From: Sphingomonas sp. PP-CE-1A-559
Lineage (GTDB): Bacteria; Pseudomonadota; Alphaproteobacteria; Sphingomonadales; Sphingomonadaceae
Direction of reading: 5' to 3'
Length of the DNA: 64,000 nucleotides
NCBI RefSeq assembly: GCF_004340965.1
Contig: NZ_SLYA01000001.1
Coordinates: forward strand, 806,001-870,000
Shown here: piece by piece, positions 35,157 through 44,526 of the stretch
Numbering within the stretch: position 1 is the stretch's first letter
Layout of the letters: every line of letters begins with the position of its first letter
Position numbers and translations under genes: made by a program
Notes under the pieces: generated by a model
Seen by the model: the letters and a program-made list of their open reading frames with translations, nothing else
What the model was told of the DNA's origin: nothing
The model's database searches: none

Positions 35157-35393
35157 ATGGCCGATTACGACGACGACCAGCAGGAGCCGAAGCCCGCGTT
35201 TGGCAAGTGGCTGCTGACGCAGCGGGACCGCGGCGATTGGGTCGACGGTATCGCCGACGCGGCGCGTGCGGATCGGACCTTTCCAAAGAACGGCGATCCG
35301 GAGGCGGTGCGCGCACATTTGCGCAAGCAACAGGCCGACGGTGACGCCTTCGCCGCGATCGACGATGCCGAGAGCGATTGGATGGCCGTCTAA
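35157..35393 (+). CDS. YozE SAM-like domain protein (78 aa)
   Basis: After an acidic start (MADYDDDQQEPK) the sequence AFGKWLLTQRDRGDWVDGIA, then ADRTFPKNGDPEAVRAHLRK and AAIDDAESDW, matches the YozE SAM-like fold. The family is small and of unknown role. CGAGGACACG upstream is a plausible ribosome site. It is followed by a terminator. Confidence 0.82.
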   Translation: MADYDDDQQEPKPAFGKWLLTQRDRGDWVDGIADAARADRTFPKNGDPEAVRAHLRKQQADGDAFAAIDDAESDWMAV

Positions 35394-35538
35394 ACCGTGC
35401 TGGTCGTCATGCGGCGGTTCGGTGGGGCCGTATCGGCGGCAGTATCGGATAGGGTCGTCGATACGTCAGGAGTTGGCCCGAGGGCGCAAGAATGCGTCTG
35501 GGGCAGGGTAGGATGACCGATCTATTAAGTTCGAACTG

Positions 35539-35570
35539 AAAGGGGCGTCCCGTTACCGGAACGCCCCTTT
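35539..35570. terminator. Bidirectional terminator
   Basis: AAAGGGGCGT and ACGCCCCTTT pair around a 12-base centre containing CCC/CCGG, between the YozE-like gene (plus) and the YflT-like gene (minus). Confidence 0.75.
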
Positions 35571-35599
35571 AGCTATGTCGGCGTTGAAGACGTTGGCGA

Positions 35600-36121
35600 T
35601 TACGCCATCGAAACCTTCGTCCGCGTCGACGTGTGCCCACCCGAGCGATAGAGGACGTCGGCAGCATCTTCAGCATTGATCCCGGCAGCGCTGGTATCGA
35701 CGGAAACGAACACGCCGCCTTCATTGATGCGGCCTTCATAGTAGCTCGCGTCGACGCGGCTGACACCGTGATCGGTCATAACCTTCTCCAGCCCGCCAAC
35801 GGCACCGCCGAGCGCCGCACCCGTGATCGCAGCGCTTGGGATGGCCGCGGACGCAATCGCGCCCGCGGCAACGAGGGGGCCGACCCCCGGAATGGCGAGG
35901 GCGGTGATGCCGAGCAGCGTGCCGATCCCGGCGCCGGCCGCGACTTTGCCGACGAACTCCTGCGTATCGCCGTTGCCGTCCGTGGTGGTGTTCTTGCCGT
36001 CATGCTGGGCAACGATGGAGATCGCGCTGTCGTTGATACCAGCCGCGCGAAGCTCGGCCACGGCGCGCTCGGCGTCTGCATGATTATCGAAAACCGCGGA
36101 TACCAGGTTCGTGCTCATCAT
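35600..36121 (-). CDS. General-stress-protein-17M/YflT-like protein
   Basis: This 173-residue protein has an N-terminal YflT domain: LVSAVFDNHADAERAVAELRAAGI followed by SIVAQHDGKN. The middle is a Gly/Ala-rich hydrophobic region (about 60-125) resembling a glycine-zipper membrane element. The end has a second alpha/beta strand pattern (RVDASYYEGRINEGGVFVSV). Related proteins are induced by heat or general stress in Bacillus. ATG at 36121 or 36118 (Met-Met) starts the fold. Confidence 0.8.
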   Translation of the reverse strand: MMSTNLVSAVFDNHADAERAVAELRAAGINDSAISIVAQHDGKNTTTDGNGDTQEFVGKVAAGAGIGTLLGITALAIPGVGPLVAAGAIASAAIPSAAITGAALGGAVGGLEKVMTDHGVSRVDASYYEGRINEGGVFVSVDTSAAGINAEDAADVLYRSGGHTSTRTKVSMA

Positions 36122-36325
36122 CAGTTCCAGTCGGGGACAGGTTGTAGATGAGCGTAGAAGCCGCATCGAAGGCCTAACGTTCCGGAAATTGAGAGTTAGC
36201 GGCGCGTTAACTTCGAATGGTGCGGGAAAGGTGGCCGACTAGGATCGCGGCTGTGAGTCGCACGGATAGGTCAGAGGCAATCGCCGCCCATTGGGGTAAG
36301 GCGATTGCCGGCAGGGTGTCGAAGC

Positions 36326-36439
36326 CTATTGGTACCCGCCGTTTTCCTCACGCTCCTTGGCGGCGTCCTCCTGTACCTTTTCCATCTCCTCTGCCTCTTC
36401 GGCGGGGGTTGAGTCGTCGGTTTTCGGATCGTCGATCAT
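36326..36439 (-). CDS. Very small acidic protein (37 aa)
   Basis: Starting at 36439 the frame reads MIDDPKTDDSTPAEEAEEME and ends in EREENGGYQ, then TAG at 36326-36328. A perfect AAGGAG sits 6 bases before the ATG. It is almost entirely charged and helical. The strong ribosome site, clean frame and absence of an overlapping gene argue that it is real. Function is unknown. Confidence 0.7.
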   Translation of the reverse strand: MIDDPKTDDSTPAEEAEEMEKVQEDAAKEREENGGYQ

Positions 36440-36736
36440 GGTCATCTCCTTGCCAATTCAACGCGCGGCCAAGCTTTTGGGCTCAGCCATAATGTCTGAA
36501 AGTCGCTCAGGCTGCGGCACGAACAACAGGACAAACTTTGTGGTTCATCCAGATCGAGACGCCGCTGCGGACGACGCTCCGCTGGGGCTGCCGGTCCTGG
36601 GTGCCGGAGTCCGGGCATTTTCAAACAACAAGGGTCATGACGTCGCTGTCTGGACGATCACCCCTGCCACCAGGGTGGGGGCCGGCATTTCTCATTACGA
36701 AATCTTGGGCAGCCCGAGATCAAAACCGGCATTCAC

Positions 36737-36810
36737 TGGAGGCCCGACCGGGAATCGAACCCGGGTGCGAGGATTTGCAGTCCTCTACGTCACCACTCCG
36801 CCATCGGGCC
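36737..36810 (-). tRNA. tRNA-Cys (anticodon GCA)
   Basis: On the minus strand the acceptor stem GGCCCGA/TCGGGCC is followed by T and an encoded CCA. The D arm is GGCGGAGTGGT. The anticodon stem GAGGA/TCCTC surrounds the loop CTGCAAA with anticodon GCA, and the T arm is CCCGGGTTCGATTCCCGG. Confidence 0.97.
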
Positions 36811-37021
36811 CCGATTGCGTGAAGGCGGCGCAAATGCTTCGTTTTTCCGCTGCGGTCAACCTGCAGTTGCGGTCGACAACGGAATAATCTGGTTATGCTC
36901 GACTCGCACGCCGCCGCAGGCGGTGAGTGTCGCGCGCTACCGCCCCCGGCCTCGTCCCTGGCCTCGTATCGTGACTCGCACACGTCAGCGTCTTTGCTTA
37001 GGGTTAAGTGCAAGGACGTTA

Positions 37022-38065
37022 ATGGCTTTTAGGGGCGGGCGCTTGAAGACGGACAGGATTGCGGGCGGCACGAATACGACGGGTGTCGATGACGAGGTGT
37101 TCGCGATGCCGTCCGGCATGGCAATCCGGTATGACCGGCCCGCTGCCGCGCTCGCCGACTATATCACCGGCTATCACGTCTATCGAACAGACACGGGTAT
37201 CGAGGCAGGACAGGTCGACTGGTTCCTGCCGGCGACCGCCAACGTGCGGATCGCGATCGATGCCGGGCCGATCGCGGTTTCGATCGGTCGGCGGACCTAT
37301 GATCCGCTGCCCGTGGCGAGCCTGTTCGGGCCGACCAACCAGGCGTTGAAGGCGGTGACGCATGGTGGCGTGATGATCGGCTTCGGGATCAGCGCGCTGG
37401 GATGGGCGCGATTGTTTAGGCGATCGGCCGGCGACTTCCGCAACCGCATCGTGCCGCTGGAAGACGTGCTCGGGAAGGCCTTCACGCGCGATCTGGTAGC
37501 GGGCTTGCAGGGCGCGCCGGATGATGCCGCCGTCGCGCCGATCCTCGATGCGATGTTGCTCGCGCGGCTGGGGCCGCCGCATGCCGATGCGCCGCAGATC
37601 CGGCAGTTGATGGAGATACTCGCGACCGATGGCCCGACCGACATCGCGTCCGCCGCTGCACAACTCGACATACCGACGCACGCGCTGCGGCGATTGTCGG
37701 TGCGCCATTTCGGGTTTCCGCCCAAGATGCTCCTCTTGCGCGCGCGGTTCCTGCGGTCGTTCGTCCGGCTGATGATGGCCGGCGGCGAGGCGGATTATAC
37801 GACGATCGACCGCTCCTATTTCGATGCGTCGCATTTCCTGCGTGATTCGGCGACGTTCCTGGGAATGACCCCGCGGCGGTTCATGGCGCTGACCAAGCCG
37901 TTCCTGAAGGCGAGCCTGCGGGCGCGGAACGCAGTGCTGGGATCGCCGACGCAGGTGCTGCACGACATAGCGAAGGCGCCGGCCCGCGATGCGCAGTCGC
38001 GCGACTCGAGCCGTACGACGCAACAGCGGGTCATTTCGCGGGACGGTTCCGCGATCGGGTGCTAA
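37022..38065 (+). CDS. AraC-type transcriptional regulator
   Basis: This 347-residue protein has an unclassified N-terminal sensing region (about 25-215) and a C-terminal AraC helix-turn-helix pair from about 225: DIASAAAQLDIPTHALRRLSVRHFG and SYFDASHFLRDSATFLGMTPRRFM. AAGGA 7 bases upstream supports ATG at 37022. The long in-frame extension upstream overlaps the tRNA-Cys neighbourhood and is not used. It is a lone gene followed by a terminator; its targets are unknown. Confidence 0.88.
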   Translation: MAFRGGRLKTDRIAGGTNTTGVDDEVFAMPSGMAIRYDRPAAALADYITGYHVYRTDTGIEAGQVDWFLPATANVRIAIDAGPIAVSIGRRTYDPLPVASLFGPTNQALKAVTHGGVMIGFGISALGWARLFRRSAGDFRNRIVPLEDVLGKAFTRDLVAGLQGAPDDAAVAPILDAMLLARLGPPHADAPQIRQLMEILATDGPTDIASAAAQLDIPTHALRRLSVRHFGFPPKMLLLRARFLRSFVRLMMAGGEADYTTIDRSYFDASHFLRDSATFLGMTPRRFMALTKPFLKASLRARNAVLGSPTQVLHDIAKAPARDAQSRDSSRTTQQRVISRDGSAIGC

Positions 38066-38107
38066 GGACAGGCGCAGAGGTGTTGCCGGGATTTCTCGTG
38101 CGCCCTC

Positions 38108-38158
38108 GACGCCCCGTTCGCGGCATCTCGGTGTCACACGGGCGGGCGGGGCGTCTTT
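38108..38158 (+). terminator. Terminator after the AraC-type gene
   Basis: GACGCCCCG at 38108-38116 pairs with CGGGGCGTC at 38147-38155, followed by TTT. The 30-base loop contains smaller stems. Confidence 0.6.
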
Positions 38159-38322
38159 CAACGCCAGCACGCGACCGTCAAACGGCGCGAAATCCGACCA
38201 ACCGATGCTTGGCGTCGCCGCGCCCACGCGATAACAGACGGGCCATATCCGGCCGCGCGATATCGGAGCGATCCGAAACAAGTGTATTGCGTGGCTAAAA
38301 CAGTTGTGCGACAGGATGCGCC

Positions 38323-39048
38323 ATGACGACGACGACTCTCGATACTCCTTCGCTCGCAGCCGATACCCATGAGATCGGCGGGACAACCGTGTCCATGGCT
38401 CCCGCAACGTTCGACACGATGCGTCACGCGATGGTGGCGAGCCAGTTGCGCACCAACGCGGTCAACGACCAACGCGTCGTCGCGGCGATGGCGCGCGTGC
38501 CGCGCGAGGCGTTCATGCCTGCCGACGTCCGTGCGCTCGCCTACCGCGACGCGACGATCCCGCTGGGACGCGGACGCTACGCCAACCTGCCGATGGCGAC
38601 CGGCCGTCTGCTCACCGAAGCATATCTGACCGCGACCGACCGCGTCCTGCTGATCGGTGCCGCGACCGGCTATACCGCGGCGGTGCTGGCCGAGATCGTC
38701 GGATCGGTCGTCGCGGTCGAGAGCGATTCTGCCTTGCTGGCGATCGCCCGCGAGGCACTCGCCGGGACCGGTAATGTCGAACTCGTCGAGGCACCGATGC
38801 AGGACGGCCACGCCGCCGGCGCGCCTTATGACGTGCTGATCGTCGACGGGGCGATCGAGACCGTGCCCGACGCGTTGATCGCCCAAGTCAAGTCCGGCGG
38901 TCGTGTCACGGCAGGGATCGCCGAGCGCGGGCTGACCCGGCTCGCATCGGGGCGCAAGACCGATGGCGGGTTTGCGCTCTCGGCGTTCGTCGATGTCGAA
39001 TGCGTGAGCCTGCCTGGCTTCGACGCCCCCAAACCCTTCCGGTTCTGA
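38323..39048 (+). CDS. pcm: Protein-L-isoaspartate O-methyltransferase family protein
   Basis: The 241-residue SAM-dependent methyltransferase of the Pcm family repairs isoaspartyl residues. MVASQLRTNAVNDQRVVAAM, REAFMP, then the SAM site LLIGAATGYTAAVLAEIVG and VVAVESD are visible. The usual glycine-rich GTGSGY is replaced by GAATGY. An in-frame ATG at 38395 is an alternative start. It ends 10 bases before tolC, an arrangement common in sphingomonads, so they are probably one operon. Confidence 0.87.
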   Translation: MTTTTLDTPSLAADTHEIGGTTVSMAPATFDTMRHAMVASQLRTNAVNDQRVVAAMARVPREAFMPADVRALAYRDATIPLGRGRYANLPMATGRLLTEAYLTATDRVLLIGAATGYTAAVLAEIVGSVVAVESDSALLAIAREALAGTGNVELVEAPMQDGHAAGAPYDVLIVDGAIETVPDALIAQVKSGGRVTAGIAERGLTRLASGRKTDGGFALSAFVDVECVSLPGFDAPKPFRF

Positions 39049-39058
39049 GCAGAAAACC

Positions 39059-40588
39059 ATGGCCCGCGCCGCACTTCTCCGCAGTCTGCTCCTGAGTGTT
39101 GCGCTGACGTATAGCGCTGCACCACTCTACGCGGAGACGCTGCGAGAGGCGCTGGTCAAGGCGTACAACACCAACCCGACGATCACGGCGCAGCGCGCTA
39201 CCCTGCGTGCCACTGACGAGAACGTGCCGATCGCCCGCGCGGCGGGGCTGCCGTCGGCGAACGCGACCGGCGATCTCACCGAATTCCTCGTCACTGGCCA
39301 GAACAACTTCCTTGCGCCGCCGCGTCAGGGCGTTGCGCGGGCGAACGTGTCGGTGCCGCTGTACCAGGGCGGGCAGGTCCGCAATTCGGTTGCCGCAGCG
39401 AAGACCCGCGTCGAGGGTGGCCGAGCGACACTGCGGAGTACCGAAGCCGATTTGTTCACCAACGTCGTCGCGGCGTACATGGACGTGATCCGCGACGAGG
39501 CGATCGTCGGCTTGAACACGCAGAACGTCCGCGTCCTCGACGTCAACCTCCAGGCCAGCCGCGACCGTTTCCAGGTCGGCGACCTGACCCGCACCGACGT
39601 GGCCCAGTCCGAAGCGCGCCTCGCGCTCGCCCGCGCACAGCTCCAGTCCGCCCAAGCCAATCTGATATCCAGCCGCGAAAGCTATATCCAGTTCGTCGGG
39701 ACGCCGCCCGGCACGCTCGACACGCCACCGACGTTGCCGCATCTGCCCGACAGCCCGGCCTCGGCCGTGACCGTCGCGATCGACAACAACCCGGTGCTGA
39801 TCGCCGCCGCCAAGGAGCGGGACGCGAGCCGCTACGATGTCGGCGTCGCCCGCGCGAGCCGGCTTCCGCAGATCAGTGCGGTCGGGGGCGCGAGCTACAC
39901 CAACTATCTCGGTTCGATCGCGTCGGTGCCCGGCGGCGTCAACGGCATCCCCAACGCCAATAAGGCGGTGCAGGCCGGACTGTCGTTGACGCTGCCGCTG
40001 TTCCAGGGCGGGCGCCCCGCCGCGCAGGTTCGTCAGGCCGAGGCGTTCCAGTCGCGCGCGATCGAGAACGTCACCGCGACCGAGCGCAACGTCATCGCGC
40101 AGGCGCGCTCCGCCTTTGCCATCTGGCGCTCGTCGGAGCAGGTGATCCAGTCGTCGGAAACCGCGGTGAATGCGAACAAGCTCAGCCTCGAAGGCGTCCG
40201 CGCCGAGAACAGCGTCGGCACGCGCACGATCCTCGACATCCTCAACGCCGAGCAGGAATTGCTCAACAGCCAGGTCACGCTCGTGACCGCGCGGCGCGAT
40301 GCGTATGTCGCAGGCTTCGCGCTGCTGGCCGCGATGGGCCAGGCCGAGGCGCGCGACCTGGGGCTCGACGGCGGCGTGCTGTACGATCCGGTCGCGAACT
40401 ACAACCGCGTCCGCCACAAGATCTGGGATTTCGGCGGCGACGGCGAGCCCGTGCCGGTTGCCACCCGCACCGCGCAGTCGCCCGCACAGAACGCCACGGT
40501 TCAGGCGCAGTACGACCCGTTGCTCGATACGCCGGTTGACAGGAACCCCGCCTTGACGACAGGTAAGGACGCGCCGAGCCGCCAATAG
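39059..40588 (+). CDS. tolC: TolC family outer-membrane channel
   Basis: The 509-residue precursor has a signal peptide (cleavage near SAAPLYAETLREAL) and the duplicated OEP repeats: two long coiled-coil alpha regions with RDRFQVGDLTRTDVAQSEARL and LSLEGVRAENSVGTRTILDIL as the paired signature. It is the exit duct for type I secretion and RND pumps. A roughly 70-residue C-terminal extension follows the second repeat. Confidence 0.95.
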   Translation: MARAALLRSLLLSVALTYSAAPLYAETLREALVKAYNTNPTITAQRATLRATDENVPIARAAGLPSANATGDLTEFLVTGQNNFLAPPRQGVARANVSVPLYQGGQVRNSVAAAKTRVEGGRATLRSTEADLFTNVVAAYMDVIRDEAIVGLNTQNVRVLDVNLQASRDRFQVGDLTRTDVAQSEARLALARAQLQSAQANLISSRESYIQFVGTPPGTLDTPPTLPHLPDSPASAVTVAIDNNPVLIAAAKERDASRYDVGVARASRLPQISAVGGASYTNYLGSIASVPGGVNGIPNANKAVQAGLSLTLPLFQGGRPAAQVRQAEAFQSRAIENVTATERNVIAQARSAFAIWRSSEQVIQSSETAVNANKLSLEGVRAENSVGTRTILDILNAEQELLNSQVTLVTARRDAYVAGFALLAAMGQAEARDLGLDGGVLYDPVANYNRVRHKIWDFGGDGEPVPVATRTAQSPAQNATVQAQYDPLLDTPVDRNPALTTGKDAPSRQ

Positions 40589-40614
40589 GGGCGCGCGGGG
40601 CTACGGGGTTTGGG

Positions 40615-41187
40615 ATGGTCCGGATGGGGGATGTCAACGGCGAGCCGTCGATGGAGGAAATCCTCTCGTCGATCAAACGCATCATCGCGGAAGAGGGCGA
40701 TACGCCCGGCCGGTCGCGTCGCCCTGCGCGCGCGACGTCCGCACCGGTCGATCTCGATCCCGCCTATTTCGACGACGACCACGACGACGACGAGATCCTC
40801 GAACTGAGCGACCCCATGCCCGATCGTACGCCGCGCCCGCCCAAGTCCCCGGTGCTCAATACCGTCGAGACCCCGCCGGAGCCACGCCACGCCGCGCCGC
40901 AAATGATGCCGCCAAAGCCCGCGCCGAGTGCCAAGCCGCAGCCGGCCACCGATGCCGCAGCCGAGCCGATCGTCTCGCGCCACACCGCCGCTGCAACGCG
41001 CGCGCCGCTCGAGGCGTTGACGCGGATGATGGTAAAACCCGAGACAGGCAATGACGGCACGCTTGAGGGCCTGGTGCGCGAAATGCTTCGCCCCATGCTG
41101 CGCGAGTGGATCGACGCCAACCTTCCTAACATGGTCGAGGACATGGTCTCGCGCGAAATCGCCAAGATCATGAACCAGCAGCCCTAG
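40615..41187 (+). CDS. PopZ/DUF2497-like polar-organising protein
   Basis: The 190-residue protein has the family ends: EPSMEEILSSIKRIIAEEG near the N-terminus and LEGLVREMLRPMLREWID then ANLPNMVEDMVSREIAKI at the C-terminus. A Pro/Asp-rich disordered linker joins them. In Caulobacter PopZ forms the polar matrix anchoring ParB. The start could be ATG at 40615 or 40624. It lies between tolC and valS. Confidence 0.88.
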   Translation: MVRMGDVNGEPSMEEILSSIKRIIAEEGDTPGRSRRPARATSAPVDLDPAYFDDDHDDDEILELSDPMPDRTPRPPKSPVLNTVETPPEPRHAAPQMMPPKPAPSAKPQPATDAAAEPIVSRHTAAATRAPLEALTRMMVKPETGNDGTLEGLVREMLRPMLREWIDANLPNMVEDMVSREIAKIMNQQP

Positions 41188-41253
41188 GCTCTCCAGTCAA
41201 GGGCGCGGACGCAAGGCTGGTTTCCTCGCGTCGCGCTCGCTAAGGCTCGGCGC

Positions 41254-44061
41254 ATGAGCGAGCTTCCCAAAACCTTCGACCCAGCCTCCATCGAATCGCG
41301 CTGGTATGCGCATTGGGAGGCGAGCGGCCAGTTCCGCCCCGACCGTCCGAACGCCGAGCCGTGGACGATCGTCAATCCGCCGCCCAACGTCACCGGCTCG
41401 CTGCACATCGGCCACGCGCTCGACAACACGCTGCAGGACATCCTCACGCGCCACGCGCGCCTGAAGGGCAAGGATGCTTTGTGGGTGGTAGGCACCGATC
41501 ACGCCGGCATCGCCACGCAGATGGTGGTCGAGCGCCAGATGGGCGCGCTGACCCCGCCGCAGAAGCGCACCGACCTGACTCGCGAGGAGTTCGTCGCGAA
41601 GGTCTGGGCGTGGAAGGAAGAGAGCGGCGGCGAGATCACGCAGCAGCTCCGCCGGCTCGGCTGCTCGATGGACTGGGCGAACGAGCGCTTCACGATGGAC
41701 GAGGGCTTCTCGAAGGCTGTCCTCAAGGTGTTCGTCGACCTTCACAAGCAGGGGCTGCTGTACCGCGACAAGCGTCTCGTGAACTGGGATCCCGGCCTCG
41801 GCACCGCGATCAGCGACCTCGAGGTCGAGACGCGCGAGATTAAGGGCAGCTTCTGGCACCTGCGCTATCCGCTCGAAGATGGCGCCCTTGGACAAGAGGG
41901 GGGCTTCATCGAGGTCGCGACCACGCGGCCCGAGACGATGCTCGCCGACATGGCGGTGGCGGTGAACGCCTCGGACGAACGCTACACCGCGCTGATCGGC
42001 AAGCAGGTGAAGCTGCCGATCACCGGACGCCTGATCCCGATCATCGCCGACGACCATGCCGATCCGGAACTCGGCTCGGGCGCTGTCAAAATCACGCCGG
42101 GACACGACTTCAACGATTTCGAGGTCGGCAAGCGGGCAGGGATGGCCGCGGGGTCGATGCTCAACATGCTCGATGCGAAGGCGCGCGTCGTGCAGGTGTC
42201 CGACGGGCTGATCCCCGCCGACCTGCTCGGGCTGACGACTGCCGAGGCACGCAAAGCCGTGGTCGCGCGGCTGAAGGACGAAGGCTTCCTGATCGCGCAT
42301 GTCGACAAGGACGGCGAAGAGCACGACGCCGAGCCGCGTACGATCCAGACGCCGTATGGCGACCGCTCGGGCGTGGTGATCGAGCCGTGGCTGACCGACC
42401 AATGGTATGTCGACGCGAAGACGCTCGCGCAGCCGGCGATCGAGGCGGTTCAGACCGGCGCGATCGATATCGTCCCGAAGACGTGGGAGAAGACGTTCTT
42501 CAACTGGATGGACAATATCCAGCCATGGTGCGTGTCGCGCCAGCTGTGGTGGGGGCACCAGATCCCGGCGTGGTTCGGACCCGACGGTACGCCGTATGTG
42601 GCCGAGACCGAGGCCGAAGCGCAGGCTCTGGCAGGCGAGGGCGTGAGCCTTACGCGCGACCCCGATGTGCTCGATACCTGGTTCTCCTCCGCCCTCTGGC
42701 CCTTCGCCACGCTGGGCTGGGATGGTTCTTCCCCCCTCCCGCAAGCGGGAGGGGCCGGGGGTGGGCACGCGCTCACTTCGAACGCTACGCCTGAAGGCGA
42801 GCGCGAGCCCACCCCTCAATCCCCTCCCGCAAGCGGGCGGGGAGGCCAATTAGGCGGCCGCTACCCCAACGACGTGCTCATTTCCGGCTTCGACATCCTG
42901 TTCTTCTGGAACGCGCGGATGATGATGCAGGGGCTGCACTTCATGAAGGACGTGCCGTTCCGCACGCTCTACCTCCACGGTCTCGTGCGCGCGGCGGACG
43001 GCGCGAAGATGTCGAAGTCGAAGGGCAACGTCGTCAACCCGCTCGGGCTGATCGACACCTACGGCGCCGACGCGCTGCGCTTCTTTATGGCGGCGATGGA
43101 GAGCCAGGGCCGCGACATCAAGATGGATGAAAAGCGCGTCGAGGGCTATCGCAACTTCGCCACCAAGCTGTGGAACGCGGCGCGGTTCGCCCAGGCCAAC
43201 GGTATCGTCGCCAGCACCAATCTGGAGGCACCGCGCGCGGAACTGGCGGTCAACAAATGGATCATCGCCGAGACGATCGCGACGGTCCAGACGGTCGACC
43301 TCGCGCTCGCCGATTATCGCTTCGACGGCGCCGCCAACGCGATCTACCAATTCGCGTGGAGCCGCTTCTGCGACTGGTATCTCGAACTCATCAAGCCGCA
43401 GATGGTCGGCGACGAGCGCGGTGTCATCGATGACGAATCGAAGGCGGTCGCAGGCTGGGTGCTCGACCAGATCCTGGTCCTGCTCCACCCGTTCATGCCG
43501 TTCATCACCGAGGAACTCTGGCACGCGATGGGCCCGCGCGATCACGACCTGATCGTCGCGAAATGGCCAATGGCTGACGCGCGCGCGCTCGATCCCGAGG
43601 CGAGCAAGGAAGTCGACTGGCTGATCCGCCTGGTTCAGGAAATCCGCACCGCGCGCAACGAACTGAACGTCCCGCCGGGCGCGCGCCTGCCGCTCCACGT
43701 CCGTGATGCGAACGCGGCGACGTTGGCGCGGCTCGAACGCCAGGCACCTGCGCTCGCACGTCTCGCCCGCGTCACGCATGCCGACGGCGAAGCCACCGGC
43801 GGCGCGGCGCAGGTCGTGGTCGACGAAGCAACCTTCGTCCTGCCCCTCGAAGGCGTCATCGACCTCGACTCCGAACGCGCCCGCCTGACCAAGGCGATCG
43901 CAGCGGCAGAGAAGGAGCGCGACGCGCTGTCAGGCCGCTTGGGCAACGCCAGCTTCGTCGAACGCGCCAAGCCCGAAGCGGTGGAAAAGGCCAAGGCCGA
44001 CCACGCCGACAAGGCCGCCGAGGCTGCGCGATTGCAAGCGGCACTGGGACGCTTGGGCTGA
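41254..44061 (+). CDS. valS: Valyl-tRNA synthetase with an in-frame repeat-encoded insertion
   Basis: This class I synthetase of 935 residues has HIGH-type L50HIGH54, an editing domain (about 190-370), KMSKS at 585-589, an anticodon-binding domain (about 640-800) and the C-terminal coiled coil. Between GW489 and YPNDVL at 537, where about 9 residues are expected, there are 47 Gly/Pro/Ser-rich residues encoded by a palindromic repeat pair. The frame stays open. The insertion is in the catalytic domain before [13 protein letters not shown] at 41254 starts the normal N-terminus. Confidence 0.96.
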   Translation: MSELPKTFDPASIESRWYAHWEASGQFRPDRPNAEPWTIVNPPPNVTGSLHIGHALDNTLQDILTRHARLKGKDALWVVGTDHAGIATQMVVERQMGALTPPQKRTDLTREEFVAKVWAWKEESGGEITQQLRRLGCSMDWANERFTMDEGFSKAVLKVFVDLHKQGLLYRDKRLVNWDPGLGTAISDLEVETREIKGSFWHLRYPLEDGALGQEGGFIEVATTRPETMLADMAVAVNASDERYTALIGKQVKLPITGRLIPIIADDHADPELGSGAVKITPGHDFNDFEVGKRAGMAAGSMLNMLDAKARVVQVSDGLIPADLLGLTTAEARKAVVARLKDEGFLIAHVDKDGEEHDAEPRTIQTPYGDRSGVVIEPWLTDQWYVDAKTLAQPAIEAVQTGAIDIVPKTWEKTFFNWMDNIQPWCVSRQLWWGHQIPAWFGPDGTPYVAETEAEAQALAGEGVSLTRDPDVLDTWFSSALWPFATLGWDGSSPLPQAGGAGGGHALTSNATPEGEREPTPQSPPASGRGGQLGGRYPNDVLISGFDILFFWNARMMMQGLHFMKDVPFRTLYLHGLVRAADGAKMSKSKGNVVNPLGLIDTYGADALRFFMAAMESQGRDIKMDEKRVEGYRNFATKLWNAARFAQANGIVASTNLEAPRAELAVNKWIIAETIATVQTVDLALADYRFDGAANAIYQFAWSRFCDWYLELIKPQMVGDERGVIDDESKAVAGWVLDQILVLLHPFMPFITEELWHAMGPRDHDLIVAKWPMADARALDPEASKEVDWLIRLVQEIRTARNELNVPPGARLPLHVRDANAATLARLERQAPALARLARVTHADGEATGGAAQVVVDEATFVLPLEGVIDLDSERARLTKAIAAAEKERDALSGRLGNASFVERAKPEAVEKAKADHADKAAEAARLQAALGRLG
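42731..42848. repeat. Palindromic repeat pair inside valS
   Basis: The left hairpin CCCCTCCCGC-AA-GCGGGAGGGG (42733-42754) is followed by GGGGGTGGGC. At the right lie the inverted GCCCACCCC and a second hairpin (42821-42840) with one mismatch. It is the same family as the intergenic element at 44066-44166. It is read through as coding sequence. Confidence 0.85.
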
Positions 44062-44065
44062 CCTG

Positions 44066-44166
44066 CTCCCCTCCCGCCTGCGGGAGGGGTTGGGGCGTGC
44101 CTCAAAAGCCGGACGCCAGTACGTACGTCCCGCCCTCCCCTGACCCCTCCCGCGAGCGGGAGGGGA
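44066..44166. repeat. Palindromic repeat pair (REP-like) downstream of valS
   Basis: CCCCTCCCGCCTGCGGGAGGG and the inverted CCTGACCCCTCCCGCGAGCGG arm form a paired element. The 465-base gap 44062-44526 holds this and three more repeats and no gene. Confidence 0.85.
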
Positions 44167-44202
44167 ATGTGTGCCGTACCGCCGTCTCACTCAAACCCAA
44201 CC

Positions 44203-44290
44203 CGTCACCCCAGCGAAAGCTGGGGTATCCCAGTGAGTAACTACACCGGCCGGCCGATAACGGGATACCCCAGCTTTCGCTCGGGTGACG
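44203..44290. repeat. Palindromic repeat pair (REP-like), CAGCGAAAGCTG variant
   Basis: CGTCACCCCAGCGAAAGCTGG is matched by an inverted ACCCCAGCTTTCGCTCGGGTG arm, with a GGTATCCC/GGGATACC inner arm. It is unlike the other copies in its CAGCTTTCGCTG core. Confidence 0.8.
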
Positions 44291-44334
44291 GTTCGGGAGG
44301 GGCGGCTCTACTGCGTAGGGTATGTCCCTGCCAT

Positions 44335-44391
44335 CTTGTTCTCCCGCGAAGGCGGGAGCCCAGTCTGGGTCCCCGCCTTCGCGGGGAAACA
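44335..44391. repeat. Palindromic repeat pair (REP-like), CCCGCGAAGGCGGG family
   Basis: TTGTTCTCCCGCGAAGGCGGG is followed by its inverted copy at a short distance. Same type as at 21711, 26151 and 48196. Confidence 0.85.
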
Positions 44392-44491
44392 TAGCGCACT
44401 AGGTTCGGAGCGGGGGACCTACCAGCTTGTCCCGACGTTCACTCCGCGGCTAGGCGTACGACAGATAGGGGCGCGTGTGTTCATCCGGTTG

Positions 44492-44512
44492 ATGCCGGAC
44501 CGGGTCCGGCAT
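44492..44512. repeat. Single palindrome upstream of the MATE gene
   Basis: ATGCCGGACC and GGTCCGGCAT flank a single base. It lies 14 bases before the MATE start and looks like one solo half of a repeat pair related to that at 48060. It may affect initiation of the MATE mRNA. Confidence 0.6.
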
Positions 44513-44526
44513 GACGGAGTGACTGT

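Noticed and set aside
42731..42848. Frameshift or assembly error in valS
   Set aside because: The frame is open through the whole insertion with normal homology on both sides, and a second repeat family does the same in nnr.
44203..44391. CRISPR-like array formed by the nearby palindromes
   Set aside because: Repeats are inverted, unequal in sequence and irregularly spaced, with no cas genes.
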